From Burkholderiales bacterium (GTDB lineage Bacteria; Pseudomonadota; Gammaproteobacteria; Burkholderiales; Burkholderiaceae_D), in assembly GCA_028868455.1 (NCBI GenBank), contig JAGWUK010000246.1, forward strand, positions 1 to 5,459: a stretch of DNA of 5,459 bases. The letters are read 5' to 3'. Below are positions 1-5,459 of the stretch, piece after piece. Numbering within the stretch: position 1 is the stretch's first letter; each line of letters opens with the position of its first letter. Below the pieces are notes generated by a model. That model was not told the origin of the DNA and made no database searches. It saw nothing but the letters and a program-made list of their open reading frames with translations. The position numbers and the translations under genes were made by a program.

Positions 1-816
1 ATCGCTGGTGAGCCATATCATCACAAGCCCATGATGATCGCCAAGATTGAACGCGCCGAAGCGATTCCGGTATTGCAAGAGATACTCGATGCTTCCGACG
101 GCATCATGGTTGCCCGTGGTGATCTGGCGGTGGAAGTTGGCAATGCCGCCGTACCGGCGCTGCAAAAGCGCATGATCAAAATGGCGCGCGCCAGCAATAA
201 ACTGGTGATCACTGCGACGCAGATGATGGAATCGATGATCGTCAACGCCGTACCGACCCGCGCCGAAGTCTCAGACGTGGCGAATGCCGTGCTCGATGGT
301 ACGGATGCGGTCATGACTTCGGCAGAAACTGCGTCGGGTAAATATCCGATTGAAACAGTCGCCGCGATGTCGGCGATTTGCCTGGATGCAGAAAAATTCC
401 AGGAATATAAACTCGATGCCGATTTTTTGAATCTGGCGTTTACGCGCATCGATCAGTCGATCGCTTATGGTGCTTTGTTCACCGCGCATCATCTGGGTGT
501 GAAAGCAATTGTCGCATTGACGGAATCCGGATCGACCGCATTGTGGATGAGCCGTCACAGCATCGATATTCCTATTTACGCGTTGACGCCAAGCGTTATC
601 ACGCAACGTAAGGCAGCGTTGTATCGCAATGTGCGCACCTTTACATTGCCGACGTCGACCGATCGTGATGCCGTATTAAAAGCCGCTGAAACGGTGGTGT
701 TGAAAAACGGTGTCGTGCAGCGCGGCGACATGATCGTTGTGACCTGGGGAGAGCCTATGGGAGAAGTCGGCGGAACCAATTCAATGAAGATCGTCAAGGT
801 TGGCGAATATTTATAA
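1..816 (+). CDS. pyk: Pyruvate kinase, C-terminal part (5' end outside window)
   Basis: Catalyses the last glycolytic step in the cytoplasm: phosphoenolpyruvate + ADP to pyruvate + ATP. The reading frame is open from base 1 and ends at TAA 814-816, giving 271 residues. Full-length enzymes are about 470-480 residues, so roughly the first 200 are missing. Visible motifs are the active-site signature MMIAKIERAEAI, with the catalytic Lys at 43-45 and a metal-ligand Glu at 49-51; MVARGDL, with the metal-binding Asp at 121-123; and ITATQMMESM (208-237), whose ATQ Thr is catalytic in the family. The following PTRAEVSDVANAVLDGTDAV block is strongly conserved. After the barrel comes the C-terminal regulatory domain, with a TESGSTA loop (520-540) that in the family binds the phosphate of a sugar-phosphate effector. 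The effector cannot be read from sequence. One small oddity is MTSAETASG where MLSGETA or MLSAETA is more usual. The fba gene follows after 102 bases. Confidence 0.97.
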   Translation: MAGEPYHHKPMMIAKIERAEAIPVLQEILDASDGIMVARGDLAVEVGNAAVPALQKRMIKMARASNKLVITATQMMESMIVNAVPTRAEVSDVANAVLDGTDAVMTSAETASGKYPIETVAAMSAICLDAEKFQEYKLDADFLNLAFTRIDQSIAYGALFTAHHLGVKAIVALTESGSTALWMSRHSIDIPIYALTPSVITQRKAALYRNVRTFTLPTSTDRDAVLKAAETVVLKNGVVQRGDMIVVTWGEPMGEVGGTNSMKIVKVGEYL

Positions 817-822
817 ACATAA

Positions 823-880
823 CCGGTTTGGCGCTGCTGGTCTGCGCATCGGCGCGACATGGATTGCGCTTTCAAACCGG
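823..880 (+). repeat. Imperfect inverted repeat between pyk and fba (possible RNA hairpin)
   Basis: CCGGTTTG (823-830) is perfectly complementary to CAAACCGG (873-880). Inside it, GCGC (831-834) pairs with GCGC (866-869) across a 3-base bulge (870-872). A smaller inner hairpin lies at 840-858: GTC and GCGC pair with GCGC and GAC around the loop ATCG, with one bulged T. Downstream are an A run (884-889) and a T run (892-896). The T run starts 11 bases after the stem, too far for a canonical Rho-independent terminator. It could be a weak pyk terminator, a processing site, or a structured fba leader. The pairing was read by eye and no energy was computed. Confidence 0.4.
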
Positions 881-899
881 AGCAAAAAAGATTTTTAAT
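871..899 (+). promoter_or_regulatory. Weak candidate sigma-70 promoter for fba
   Basis: TTCAAA (871-876) matches TTGACA at 4 of 6 positions. TTTAAT (894-899) matches TATAAT at 5 of 6. The spacing is 17 bases. The predicted start would fall around 906-907, right at the ribosome-binding site, so the leader would be implausibly short. The -35 box also lies on the right arm of the inverted repeat. This may be a chance match in AT-rich DNA. Confidence 0.2.
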
Positions 900-918
900 A
901 GTACTTTCGGAGTTAATT

Positions 919-1983
919 ATGGCACTCGTATCGATGCGTCAATTGCTGGACCATGCTGCTGAAAACGGCTACGGTTTGCCGGCTTTCAACGTCAACAATC
1001 TGGAACAAGTGACTGCAATCATGCAGGCCGCCGATGAAGTCGGCGCGCCGGTGATCATGCAGGCCTCGGCAGGTGCGCGCAAATATGCGGGCGAAGCTTT
1101 CCTGCGTCACCTGATCGAAGCAGCGGTAGAAGCGTATCCGCATATTCCGGTCGTCATGCATCAGGATCACGGTCAGTCACCTGCGGTTTGTATGGCAGCG
1201 ATCAAATCCGGCTTCACTTCGGTGATGATGGACGGCTCTTTGATGGAAGATGGCAAATCTGTCGCGAGCTATGAATACAACGTGGACGTTTCGCGCGAAG
1301 TGGTGAAATTTTCGCACTCCATCGGCGTGACCGTCGAAGCCGAACTCGGTGTGCTCGGCTCACTCGAAACCATGATGGGCGACAAAGAAGACGGCCACGG
1401 TGCCGACGGAAAAATGACGCGTGAACAATTGCTGACCGATGTGCAGCAGGCCGCTGATTTCGTCAAACAGACTCAATGTGATGCACTCGCGATTGCGATT
1501 GGCACATCGCACGGCGCTTACAAATTCTCCCGCAAGCCAACCGGCGATATTCTGGCAATAGACCGCATTAAAGAAATCCACGCACGCATTCCTAACACGC
1601 ATCTGGTGATGCATGGTTCGTCATCCGTGCCACAAGAATTGCTCGAAGAAATTCGCCAGTTCGGTGGCGACATGAAAGAAACGTATGGCGTACCGGTTGA
1701 AGAAATCGTCATCGGTATTCAGAACGGTGTGCGAAAAATCAATATCGACACCGATATTCGTCTGGCGATGACAGGCGCGATCCGTCGCTTCCTGGTTGAA
1801 AATCCAGGCAAGTTCGATCCGCGAGATTACCTGAAGCCTGCGCGTGAAGCGGCCAAACTGGTGTGCAAGGCACGCTATCTGGCTTTCGGTTGCGAAGGTC
1901 AGGCTGCCAAGATCAAGCCGATGCCGCTGGAAAAAGTCGCCGAGCAGTACAAAAAAGGCGCGCTGGCGCAGATCGTCAACTAA
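919..1983 (+). CDS. fba: Class II fructose-1,6-bisphosphate aldolase (Calvin-cycle subtype)
   Basis: Zinc-dependent aldolase that reversibly cleaves fructose 1,6-bisphosphate to dihydroxyacetone phosphate and glyceraldehyde 3-phosphate in the cytoplasm, serving glycolysis and gluconeogenesis. The product is 354 residues, the size I expect for the proteobacterial Cbb/FbaA-like form. Signature 1 is PVVMHQDHG, with D83 the catalytic Asp and H84 a zinc ligand. Signature 2 is [12 protein letters not shown], starting at residue 139. Later zinc/phosphate-binding motifs are IGTSHGAYK and [10 protein letters not shown], followed by [12 protein letters not shown]. The start at 919 is chosen because CGGAG (908-912) sits 6 bases upstream and the protein then begins [19 protein letters not shown], as in relatives. 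An in-frame ATG at 859 would add 20 unrelated residues. A CbbA role in CO2 fixation is not implied, since no RuBisCO or phosphoribulokinase gene is nearby. A terminator follows the TAA. Confidence 0.97.
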   Translation: MALVSMRQLLDHAAENGYGLPAFNVNNLEQVTAIMQAADEVGAPVIMQASAGARKYAGEAFLRHLIEAAVEAYPHIPVVMHQDHGQSPAVCMAAIKSGFTSVMMDGSLMEDGKSVASYEYNVDVSREVVKFSHSIGVTVEAELGVLGSLETMMGDKEDGHGADGKMTREQLLTDVQQAADFVKQTQCDALAIAIGTSHGAYKFSRKPTGDILAIDRIKEIHARIPNTHLVMHGSSSVPQELLEEIRQFGGDMKETYGVPVEEIVIGIQNGVRKINIDTDIRLAMTGAIRRFLVENPGKFDPRDYLKPAREAAKLVCKARYLAFGCEGQAAKIKPMPLEKVAEQYKKGALAQIVN

Positions 1984-1998
1984 ACGCTAGTGATATAC

Positions 1999-2030
1999 CG
2001 GGGCGCAGAACATGCGCCCTGCGTATTTTT
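1999..2030 (+). terminator. Rho-independent terminator after fba
   Basis: The stem pairs CGGGGCGC (1999-2006) with GCGCCCTG (2014-2021): 8 base pairs including one G-U, with a 7-base loop AGAACAT. CGTA then TTTTT (2026-2030) follow. The short GC-rich stem with a nearby T run, 15 bases after the fba stop, is classic. The T run is short and begins 4 bases after the stem, so termination may be partial. It separates the glycolytic genes from the purine genes. Confidence 0.7.
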
Positions 2031-2067
2031 GCCGTACCACATGTCGTTTCAAAAAGTATTGAAAATC

Positions 2068-2964
2068 ATGACTACCCAAATTACTTCCACACTCCATTCC
2101 TTGCCTTTGCTGGGTCGCGGCAAAGTGCGCGATAACTATGCCGTCGGCGACGACAAATTGCTGATCGTCACCAGCGATCGCTTATCCGCGTTCGACGTGA
2201 TCATGGGCGAACCGATTCCTGAAAAAGGTCGCGTGCTGAATCAGATGGCCAATTTCTGGTTCGAAAAACTCGGCCATATCGTGCCGAATCACCTGACCGG
2301 CATTGCACCGGAAAGCGTGGTCGCCGCCGATGAAGTCGAGCAAGTGCGCGGCCGTGCCGTGGTGGCAAAACGCCTGAAACCGATCATGGTCGAAGCGGTG
2401 GTGCGCGGTTATATCATCGGCTCCGGCTGGAAGGATTATCAGGAAACCGGCGCGATCTGCGGCATCACTTTGCCAGCCGGTTTGCCGCAAGCTGCCAAAT
2501 TGCCGGCGCCGATTTTTACCCCGGCCGCTAAAGCAGAAATGGGCGAGCATGATGAGAACATCAGCTTTGCCGACATGGAAAGCCGCATCGGCAGCGAGCT
2601 GGCCAACAAAATCCGCGACATCAGCATCCGCCTGTACACCGAAGCTTCCGAATACGCGGCAACGCGCGGCATCATCATCGCCGACACCAAGTTTGAATTC
2701 GGTCTGGACGACAACGGCGTGCTGCATCTGATGGACGAAGTGCTGACTGCCGATTCATCGCGTTTCTGGCCTGCCGATTCGTACGCGACCGGTATTTCGC
2801 CACCGTCGTTCGACAAGCAATTCGTGCGCGATTATCTGGAAACCATCACCAGCTGGAACAAGACAGCACCAGCGCCAGCGCTGCCTGACGACGTTGTGCA
2901 AAAAACCTCGGCCAAATACCAGGAAGCGCTGGAACGCCTGACTGGCGAAAAACTGAAGGCATGA
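2068..2964 (+). CDS. purC: Phosphoribosylaminoimidazole-succinocarboxamide synthase (SAICAR synthetase)
   Basis: Joins CAIR with L-aspartate, using ATP, to form SAICAR in de novo purine synthesis (cytoplasm). The 298-residue product is the longer, yeast Ade1-like form rather than the roughly 237-residue E. coli form. Motifs are GRGKVRDNY (residues 16-24, nucleotide-binding N-terminal sheet), SDRLSAFDV, signature 1 around [18 protein letters not shown] (104-121), signature 2 [11 protein letters not shown] (202-212), and [13 protein letters not shown]. The start at 2068 is chosen because homologues begin close to the [14 protein letters not shown] core. In-frame alternatives at 2041 (ATG) and 1990 (GTG) lack a Shine-Dalgarno, and 1990 would place the terminator inside the gene. 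No strong ribosome-binding site precedes 2068 either, so the exact start is less certain than the identity. The purE start codon overlaps its stop. I found no convincing promoter in the 37 bases between terminator and start. Confidence 0.95.
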   Translation: MTTQITSTLHSLPLLGRGKVRDNYAVGDDKLLIVTSDRLSAFDVIMGEPIPEKGRVLNQMANFWFEKLGHIVPNHLTGIAPESVVAADEVEQVRGRAVVAKRLKPIMVEAVVRGYIIGSGWKDYQETGAICGITLPAGLPQAAKLPAPIFTPAAKAEMGEHDENISFADMESRIGSELANKIRDISIRLYTEASEYAATRGIIIADTKFEFGLDDNGVLHLMDEVLTADSSRFWPADSYATGISPPSFDKQFVRDYLETITSWNKTAPAPALPDDVVQKTSAKYQEALERLTGEKLKA

Positions 2965-3464
2965 GCATGACACAGCAAACTCAGGTACAAGTCGGCGTCG
3001 TGATGGGATCCTCTTCGGATTGGGACGTGATGCAAAACGCCGTCGCCATCTTGAAAGAATTCGGCATCGCATTTGAAGCGCAAGTGGTGTCAGCGCACCG
3101 CATGCCGGACGAAATGTTCAGCTATGCCGAAACCGCACGTGCACGCGGGCTGCGCGCCATCATTGCGGGCGCTGGCGGTGCTGCGCATCTGCCCGGCATG
3201 ATCGCGGCGAAAACCATCGTGCCAGTCTTCGGCGTGCCGGTACCGTCCAAATATCTGCGTGGCGAAGATTCGCTGCTGTCCATCGTACAAATGCCGAAAG
3301 GTATTCCGGTAGCGACGTTTGCGATAGGCGAAGCTGGTGCCGCCAATGCAGCGCTGGCGGCAGTGGCCATGCTGGCCACGACGGACGAAGTGCTGGCGCA
3401 AAAATTACTCGATTTTCGTGCGAAGCAAACCCAGGTCGCGCGCGACATGGTGTTGCCCGTCTGA
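2961..3464 (+). CDS. purE: N5-carboxyaminoimidazole ribonucleotide mutase, class I
   Basis: Converts N5-CAIR, the PurK product, to CAIR, the PurC substrate. The family is a cytoplasmic homo-octamer. The 167-residue product has the usual class I length. Motifs are [13 protein letters not shown] (GSSSD at residues 16-20, phosphate/substrate binding), [11 protein letters not shown] (catalytic H46) and [12 protein letters not shown] (residues 69-80), then [30 protein letters not shown]. The presence of purK supports the N5-CAIR mutase role over direct AIR carboxylation (class II). The ATG at 2961 overlaps the purC TGA (ATGA), suggesting translational coupling. A second in-frame ATG at 2967 is better placed relative to AAGG (2956-2959): 7 bases against 1. 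A start at 2967 giving 165 residues is therefore equally possible. Confidence 0.96.
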   Translation: MSMTQQTQVQVGVVMGSSSDWDVMQNAVAILKEFGIAFEAQVVSAHRMPDEMFSYAETARARGLRAIIAGAGGAAHLPGMIAAKTIVPVFGVPVPSKYLRGEDSLLSIVQMPKGIPVATFAIGEAGAANAALAAVAMLATTDEVLAQKLLDFRAKQTQVARDMVLPV

Positions 3465-3471
3465 TCGGGTG

Positions 3472-3527
3472 TGCCAGCCGAACACGAATCAGCGTTGCTG
3501 CACAGGCTGTACCTGTGTCGGCTGGCA
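3472..3527 (+). other. Predicted three-way-junction RNA fold in the purE-purK gap
   Basis: A perfect 10-bp inverted repeat, TGCCAGCCGA (3472-3481) with TCGGCTGGCA (3518-3527), encloses two smaller hairpins. CAGC (3490-3493) pairs with GCTG (3497-3500) around GTT. CACAGG (3501-3506) pairs with CCTGTG (3512-3517) around CTGTA. The second hairpin abuts both the first hairpin and the closing stem, so helices could stack. An 8-base linker (3482-3489) remains single-stranded. A T run (3545-3549) lies 17 bases downstream, too far for a standard terminator. It starts 8 bases after the purE stop. Possible roles are transcript end protection, attenuation, a regulatory leader for purK, or a factor-dependent terminator. 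I do not recognise it as a known riboswitch. Confidence 0.5.
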
Positions 3528-3573
3528 GGTGCACGGCAAGATTATTTTTGTCGTCGCAGAATAGGGTAATTTT

Positions 3574-3594
3574 ATATACTCCATGCCAGTATAT
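3574..3594 (+). promoter_or_regulatory. AT-rich 7-7-7 palindrome upstream of purK (candidate operator or promoter)
   Basis: ATATACT (3574-3580) and AGTATAT (3588-3594) form a perfect 7-bp inverted repeat around the 7-base spacer CCATGCC. The two half-site centres are 14 bases apart, not far from the helical-repeat geometry of dimeric repressor sites. TATACT (3575-3580) and TATATT (3590-3595) each match the -10 consensus at 5 of 6, but no good -35 box lies at 16-18 bases from either. The site is 42 bases upstream of the first purK start. A promoter or operator role is inference from position and symmetry. Confidence 0.35.
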
Positions 3595-3623
3595 TTTGAA
3601 GCCGCAGATAAAATGCGCGCTTC

Positions 3624-3628
3624 AGAGG
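3624..3628 (+). promoter_or_regulatory. Ribosome-binding site supporting the 3637 start of purK
   Basis: AGAGG ends 8 bases before the ATG at 3637, and GAGGT (3625-3629) matches the anti-Shine-Dalgarno over 5 bases. No comparable motif precedes the alternative ATG at 3715. This is the main argument for the longer form of PurK. Confidence 0.5.
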
Positions 3629-3636
3629 TTTTTTAA

Positions 3637-4932
3637 ATGAAAAATGGGGGAGTATATGCTTCTCCAGCCGCCGGTGGCGATGCCGGTATCACGCAGTTTT
3701 CCGTTTTGAATGATATGAAGATCGACAAGCAAACACACACACGTCAGGCATTGTTGCCGAACACGGACAAGAGCTGGCTGGGTATTATGGGCGGCGGGCA
3801 ACTTGGCCGCATGTTTGCCCATGCAGCGCAGGCGATGGGCTACAAAGTGGCGGTGCTGGAGCCGGAAGCCGGTTGCCCGGCGGCGCAGGTAGCGAACCAT
3901 CATCTGCAAGCGGATTACACCGATGAAGCCGCGCTGGCAGCGCTGAGCAAACTTGCCAGCGCCGTGACGACCGAATTTGAAAACGTGCCGGCCGACAGCC
4001 TGAATCTGTTGGCCAGACAGGGCTTTGTGGCACCGGCTGCCGGCTGCGTTTCGGTGGCGCAAGACCGCCTGATTGAAAAACATTTTTTCACGCGTTGCGG
4101 CGCCCGCACTGGCGTGTTTCCGGCACCGCACTGGGGCGTGGCCAATGCGCAGGACGTGGCTGCTGCCAAAGACGATTTATTGCCCGGCATTTTGAAGACG
4201 GCACGCATGGGGTATGACGGCAAAGGGCAGACCCGGGTGCGCAACCGCGAAGAATTGCAGGCGGCCTTTGCTGCCGCCAACGGTCAGGTCTGCGTGCTGG
4301 AAAAAATGCTGCCATTGGCCTACGAAGTATCCGTGCTGGTCGCCCGTGGCATCGACGGTGAAGCCGTGGTGTACCCGATTGCTGAAAACGTGCATCGCGA
4401 CGGCATTCTGTTTACGACCCTGGCACCCAGTCCCAACGTGTCGGCCAAAGTGGCAGAGACAGCGCAAAAAGCTGCGCTCGACATCATTGCCGAACTCGGC
4501 TATGTCGGCGTGTTGTGCATAGAATTTTTTGTCTTGCAGGACGGCTCTCTGGTTGTTAATGAAATGGCGCCGCGTCCGCATAACAGCGGGCATTACACGA
4601 TAGACGCCTGCGTGACCAGCCAGTTTGAACAACAGGTACGCGCTTTGGCGCAATTGCCGCTGGGCGATGTCCGTCAGCATTCTCCGGCCGCGATGCTGAA
4701 TATTCTCGGCGATATCTGGTACGACGGTGAAAGCGACAGCCAGCGCGAGCCGGCCTGGGACAAGGTGTTGGCCTTGCCTGGTGCGAATCTGCACTTGTAC
4801 GCCAAAGCCGAAGCGCGCCGCGGTCGCAAAATGGGGCACATCACGTTTGTAGCGCCGACCATGGCCGAAGCGCAGGCGCAATTGGCGAAGGCATGTGCCT
4901 TGCTGGGCATTCCCGGACCGGAGCAGGCATGA
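3637..4932 (+). CDS. purK: 5-(carboxyamino)imidazole ribonucleotide synthase (ATP-grasp)
   Basis: Uses ATP and bicarbonate to carboxylate AIR to N5-CAIR, the substrate of PurE (cytoplasm). Numbering from 3637: [12 protein letters not shown] at 48-59 is the N-terminal pre-ATP-grasp motif; MGYDGKGQ (191-198) and VLEKML (220-225) contribute to ATP binding; E296 in CIEFF and E309 in [12 protein letters not shown] (308-319) are the expected metal-ligand pair and PurK signature. The C-terminal domain ends after [11 protein letters not shown]. From 3637 the protein is 431 residues; from the in-frame ATG at 3715 it is 405, closer to the roughly 355-405 I expect for the family. The first 26 residues resemble no PurK N-terminus I know and may be untranslated leader, but 3637 has the better ribosome-binding site. 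The gap from purE suggests its own promoter or regulated read-through. The stop overlaps the next start. Confidence 0.95.
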   Translation: MKNGGVYASPAAGGDAGITQFSVLNDMKIDKQTHTRQALLPNTDKSWLGIMGGGQLGRMFAHAAQAMGYKVAVLEPEAGCPAAQVANHHLQADYTDEAALAALSKLASAVTTEFENVPADSLNLLARQGFVAPAAGCVSVAQDRLIEKHFFTRCGARTGVFPAPHWGVANAQDVAAAKDDLLPGILKTARMGYDGKGQTRVRNREELQAAFAAANGQVCVLEKMLPLAYEVSVLVARGIDGEAVVYPIAENVHRDGILFTTLAPSPNVSAKVAETAQKAALDIIAELGYVGVLCIEFFVLQDGSLVVNEMAPRPHNSGHYTIDACVTSQFEQQVRALAQLPLGDVRQHSPAAMLNILGDIWYDGESDSQREPAWDKVLALPGANLHLYAKAEARRGRKMGHITFVAPTMAEAQAQLAKACALLGIPGPEQA

Positions 4933-5459
4933 TGGCAAGTGGTAGCACAGTCTGTTCTGCGCAGGCGATTCAGGATGCCGCATCAGCGCTGGAAGCCGGA
5001 CATCTGGTCGCGTTTCCAACCGAAACCGTGTACGGCCTCGGTGCGGATGCCGAAAATCCGGCAGCCGTCGCCCGCATTTACGCTGCCAAAGGGCGGCCGT
5101 CCAATCATCCCGTCATCGTGCATCTGGCACCGGGAGCGGATATCCGCTATTGGGCCAGCGATATTCCCCGCGCTGCAGAGCAATTGATCGCCGCCTTCTG
5201 GCCCGGTCCGCTGACACTAATTTTGAAACGCGCTGCGCATATCCCGGCAGCGGTTTCGGGTGGACAGGATACCGTCGGCCTGCGTTGCCCTTCGCATCCG
5301 GTAGCGCAGGCTTTGCTGCGTGCGTTCAAAGGCGGTAAAGGTGGCGTGGCTGCCCCATCCGCAAATAAGTTCGGCCATGTCAGCCCGACGACAGCGCAGC
5401 ATGTCGAAGAAGAATTTCCGGAAGAATTGCAAACGGGCGGTCTGATCGCTGCCGTGCTC
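4929..5459 (+). CDS. L-threonylcarbamoyladenylate synthase, Sua5/YrdC/YwlC family (3' end outside window)
   Basis: Makes threonylcarbamoyl-AMP from threonine, bicarbonate and ATP; the TsaB-TsaD-TsaE system then transfers the group to A37 of ANN-decoding tRNAs (t6A). The frame is open to the window end for 177 residues. Motifs numbered from 4929 are [10 protein letters not shown] (29-38), [12 protein letters not shown] (54-65, the basic ATP/carbonate-binding strip), FWPGPLTL (90-97), [11 protein letters not shown] (116-126) and [13 protein letters not shown] (142-154). The family GIEST motif would lie just past the edge. Whether this is a short TsaC/YrdC (about 190-210 residues) or a long Sua5 with a C-terminal domain (about 320-350) cannot be decided, so no symbol is given. 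Two adjacent ATGs, 4929 and 4932, both suit GGAG (4920-4923), at 5 and 8 bases. Either overlaps the purK TGA, implying coupled translation. Confidence 0.93.
   Translation, partial: MMASGSTVCSAQAIQDAASALEAGHLVAFPTETVYGLGADAENPAAVARIYAAKGRPSNHPVIVHLAPGADIRYWASDIPRAAEQLIAAFWPGPLTLILKRAAHIPAAVSGGQDTVGLRCPSHPVAQALLRAFKGGKGGVAAPSANKFGHVSPTTAQHVEEEFPEELQTGGLIAAVL

Noticed and set aside
301..351. MTSAETASG variant in pyruvate kinase, considered as a sign of altered activity
   Set aside because: The Glu and Thr of the ETA core are kept, and all catalytic residues visible in the window are intact. The substitution is mild and probably lineage-specific.
859..918. Upstream in-frame start for fba (20 extra residues)
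   Set aside because: The extra residues cover the inverted repeat and AT-rich leader and match no aldolase N-terminus, while CGGAG is well placed for the ATG at 919.
1990..2067. Longer purC from GTG 1990 or ATG 2041
   Set aside because: 1990 would translate the terminator stem, and neither start has a Shine-Dalgarno. The family N-terminus is well accounted for from 2068.
1863..2135. + strand open frame spanning the fba end and the purC start
   Set aside because: It lies out of frame with both genes, runs through the terminator hairpin, has no good ribosome-binding site, and its translation has no recognisable domain.
4177..5019. 280-codon open frame on the minus strand opposite purK and the Sua5 gene
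   Set aside because: It is antisense to clear purK and Sua5-family motifs, and its Cys/His/Arg/Gln-rich translation resembles no family I know. It looks like a by-product of GC-biased codons in the real genes. The other antisense frames under pyk, fba, purC and purE are similar.
1..5459. Search for mobile elements, CRISPR arrays, tRNAs, toxin-antitoxin pairs, defence genes or a new multi-gene system
   Set aside because: No direct repeats with regular spacers, transposase or integrase motifs, terminal repeats or tRNA-like folds were seen. All sizeable coding regions are recognisable housekeeping enzymes with uniform base composition by eye, so I do not claim an undescribed system.

Overview
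The window is a stretch of core housekeeping chromosome, with every gene on the + strand. The gene order (pyruvate kinase, class II aldolase, purC, purE, purK, a Sua5/YrdC-family tRNA-modification gene), the protein sequences and the moderately GC-rich codon use suggest a betaproteobacterium of the order Burkholderiales. The Oxalobacteraceae (the Herminiimonas/Janthinobacterium type) are my best guess. That placement rests on remembered synteny and protein style, not on a search.

Layout: bases 1-816 hold the C-terminal part of pyruvate kinase, cut by the window start. A 102-base gap with a long imperfect inverted repeat leads to a complete class II fructose-bisphosphate aldolase (919-1983). 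A compact Rho-independent terminator (about 1999-2030) closes that glycolytic pair. Three purine genes follow: purC (2068-2964), purE (2961-3464, overlapping the purC stop by 4 bases) and purK (3637-4932). A 172-base gap separates purE from purK and holds a predicted three-way-junction RNA fold and an AT-rich palindrome. The last gene starts inside the purK stop codon and runs off the right edge. It encodes an L-threonylcarbamoyladenylate synthase.

How the genes work together: pyk and fba are glycolytic/gluconeogenic enzymes. PurK makes N5-CAIR from AIR, bicarbonate and ATP. PurE rearranges it to CAIR. PurC condenses CAIR with aspartate to SAICAR. These are three consecutive steps of de novo IMP synthesis. 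The Sua5-family protein makes the threonylcarbamoyl-AMP precursor for t6A in ANN-decoding tRNAs and probably rides on the purK transcript.

I see no mobile element, CRISPR array, tRNA, rRNA or defence system, and no convincing undescribed multi-gene system. The non-coding DNA between purE and purK is the part most worth a second look, together with the uncertain purK start beside it.
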